From Actinomycetes bacterium (GTDB lineage Bacteria > Actinomycetota > Acidimicrobiia > Acidimicrobiales > RAAP-2): DNA of 7,553 nt. This document shows positions 6,515 through 7,553 of the stretch, piece by piece. Position 1 is the stretch's first letter, and each line of letters begins with the position of its first letter. The translations under genes were made by a program, and so were the position numbers. Location: the NCBI GenBank assembly GCA_021781315.1, contig JAJXXB010000132.1, positions 1 to 7,553 of the forward strand. The letters are read 5' to 3'. The notes under the pieces are model-generated. The model was given only the letters and a program-made list of their open reading frames with translations. It did not search any database and was not told the origin of the DNA.

Positions 6515-6957
6515 CGCGTGGGGCCCTCACCGGGTCCGAAGATCGCCACGTCAGGTCCCGACCCCCCGCGCAGCCGCGCGACGAGGGTCGCGACGAAGGC
6601 GAGCTCGAGGAGCTCGAGTCCGCCGATCACGAACCACCCGACGGTGACCGTCACGAACCCGATGACGAGACCCGCGAGCACGCCGTGGCGCACCATCGAG
6701 GCGATCACCAGCGGGAACCAGGCGACCAGCCAGCTGAAGAGTGGCGCGACGACCGCGAGCCCGGTGCGCCCACGCCAGCCGAGCACCGCTCCGAAGAGCG
6801 CCGTCGCGATGAGACCGACGGCGAGCGTGCCGCCGCGGCCGTGGCGCTCGACCTCGTAGGTGACGAGCACGACCGCCATCACGACCGACCAGAGGAACAT
6901 CGGCGCCGACGCACCGCGCCGCGCGCGTTGGCGAAACTCGATGACGAACTGGCTCAC
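6511..6957 (-). CDS. Small integral membrane protein of unknown function
   Basis: A 148-residue protein that I do not recognise. It has a short basic N-terminus (residues 1-18), then hydrophobic segments at about 19-34, 44-60, 66-88 and a long one at 92-125 that may be two helices or one with a re-entrant part, and a short polar, glycine/proline-rich C-terminal tail. Few charged residues lie in the helices, so a channel or transporter is not evident. The GTG start at 6957 is chosen because a TACGAT box lies 6 nt upstream and no Shine-Dalgarno sequence is present; the sequence TCCTCC before the start is the wrong sense for one. The stop TAG (6513-6511) shares bases with the TAA of the SRPBCC gene, so there is no spacer or terminator between the two convergent genes. 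Confidence 0.75.
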   Translation of the reverse strand: MSQFVIEFRQRARRGASAPMFLWSVVMAVVLVTYEVERHGRGGTLAVGLIATALFGAVLGWRGRTGLAVVAPLFSWLVAWFPLVIASMVRHGVLAGLVIGFVTVTVGWFVIGGLELLELAFVATLVARLRGGSGPDVAIFGPGEGPTR

Positions 6958-6963
6958 GGAGGA

Positions 6964-6969
6964 ATCGTA
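6964..6969 (-). promoter_or_regulatory. Candidate -10 box of the membrane-protein gene (leaderless)
   Basis: TACGAT on the - strand ends 6 nt before the GTG at 6957, the same geometry as in front of the oxidoreductase gene. No clear -35 element is seen. Predicted transcription would start at about the G of the start codon. Confidence 0.45.
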
Positions 6970-7055
6970 CGCGCTCGCGGGCCACTAACGAGCCAGTTTC
7001 TCACCCGTTCGCATCGCGCACCTACGCACGTGGCGGCCGCGCGGCGCGTCATCGG

Positions 7056-7061
7056 TACCAT
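7056..7061 (+). promoter_or_regulatory. Possible -10 box upstream of the right-hand secreted-protein gene
   Basis: TACCAT fits the TANNNT pattern and is about 52 nt before the ATG at 7114, with a GTG 6 nt after it (7068). No convincing -35 lies upstream in the GC-rich run at 7031-7050. Weak on its own. Confidence 0.25.
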
Positions 7062-7093
7062 GGGGGCGTGTGGTCCTGGTCGTCGGAACAATA

Positions 7094-7106
7094 GTCACGT
7101 CGTGAC
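7094..7106. repeat. 13-bp inverted repeat at the start region of the secreted-protein gene
   Basis: GTCACG (7094-7099) and CGTGAC (7101-7106) are perfect inverted arms around a single T. It lies 8-20 nt upstream of the ATG at 7114 and contains the alternative GTG at 7102, which is why I did not use that GTG as the start. It is operator-like, or could hide the start in a small hairpin. Confidence 0.35.
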
Positions 7107-7113
7107 CACTCGA

Positions 7114-7553
7114 ATGAGACGCGCTCTGCACGCCTGGATGCGACTGGGCGCGGGGCTCGTGGCCGGGCTCGTCGCGGCGACTGGCGCGATCGCGGCGACG
7201 GGCGCCGGGGCCGCCGGATTCTCTACCGTGCAGCTCAGCCCGGCGAGCGGCTGTCAGCTCATTGTGTGCGTGACGCCCGCGCCACGGCCGGCCTTCTCGT
7301 ATCACGGGGGCTACGTTCTGTCACACCCCATTGTCTACCTGGTGCGCTTTAGCGCCTCGCGGACCGCGCTGGTACCCAACGGCGGCTTCGAGCCAGGGGC
7401 GTGGGCGCCGACGGGACCGAGCGCACGCAACGCCGTGCTGGCGACACTCACGGGTCCGCGAAGCGCGCTGTTCAACGCGTACATGGTACAGAACCAGACG
7501 TTCCGCGCGAGCTTCGGCGGTACGCTCACGTTCTACGACCCCGCTGCTCGCCA
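7114..7553 (+). CDS. Secreted protein with YHGG motif, 3' end cut by window edge
   Basis: Translation gives 146 residues with no stop before the window ends, so a gene-finder that requires a stop would miss it. It starts MRRALHAWMR, followed by a hydrophobic core (11-29) and a small-residue stretch ending near AGAAG at 31-35: a clear signal peptide. The mature part has Cys47 and Cys52, which could form a disulfide, then FSYHGGYVL (61-69) and HPIVYLVRFS (71-80), an arrangement that recalls the YHGG-x-V plus hydrophobic strand of secreted proteins of the plant EXORDIUM/phosphate-induced type, though only by resemblance. It is likely to be an extracellular or cell-wall-associated protein; function unknown. 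In-frame alternatives at GTG 7102 and ATG 7060 exist, but the ATG at 7114 begins the signal peptide directly. No Shine-Dalgarno site stands out. Confidence 0.75.
   Translation, partial: MRRALHAWMRLGAGLVAGLVAATGAIAATGAGAAGFSTVQLSPASGCQLIVCVTPAPRPAFSYHGGYVLSHPIVYLVRFSASRTALVPNGGFEPGAWAPTGPSARNAVLATLTGPRSALFNAYMVQNQTFRASFGGTLTFYDPAAR

Noticed and set aside
6600..6622. Repeated GAGCTCGA / CTCGAG-GAG-CTCGAG palindrome
   Set aside because: Lies inside the membrane-protein coding sequence and is explained by its Leu-Glu-Leu-Leu-Glu-Leu codons.

Overview
The window reads as a stretch of high-GC bacterial chromosome, most likely from an actinomycete-type organism (Actinomycetota, possibly the Acidimicrobiia). 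The clues are strongly G/C-biased third codon positions, an F420-type luciferase-like oxidoreductase, TANNNT-type -10 boxes with little -35 sequence, apparently leaderless starts, and hairpins without U-tracts. This placement is inference; there is no rRNA or other marker gene.

Layout from left to right: (1) the C-terminal 420 residues of an APC-superfamily amino acid permease (+ strand, cut by the left edge); (2) a 361-bp convergent spacer with two good hairpins; (3) a secreted beta-propeller (NHL/SMP-30-like) protein with a C-terminal fibronectin-III-like domain (- strand), with its own Shine-Dalgarno site and promoter; (4) a 531-bp spacer with no convincing gene; (5) a membrane-tethered alpha/beta-hydrolase (carboxylesterase, HSL/BD-FAE type) carrying a C-terminal domain that looks like DUF3293 (- strand); (6) a very tight 51-bp divergent promoter region; (7) a two-gene + strand operon, an F420-dependent LLM-class oxidoreductase translationally coupled (GTGA overlap) to an SRPBCC/polyketide-cyclase-like protein; (8) a small four-helix membrane protein on the - strand whose stop codon overlaps that of the SRPBCC gene; (9) at the right edge, the start of a + strand secreted protein with a signal peptide and a YHGG motif, which has no stop inside the window.

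How the genes may work together: the hydrolase/DUF3293 protein and the oxidoreductase/SRPBCC pair share one divergent promoter region, so co-regulation is plausible. A hydrolase, a flavin/F420 redox enzyme and a hydrophobic-ligand-binding fold could together process an ester or lipid-like small molecule, but the substrate cannot be read from sequence. The permease, the propeller protein and the right-hand secreted protein look like independent transcription units.

Nothing here is a phage, CRISPR, transposon, tRNA or rRNA. The most unusual items are the hydrolase-DUF3293 fusion, the repeated 'TACGAT + 6 nt + start codon' arrangement indicating leaderless mRNAs, and the palindromes sitting on two start regions.
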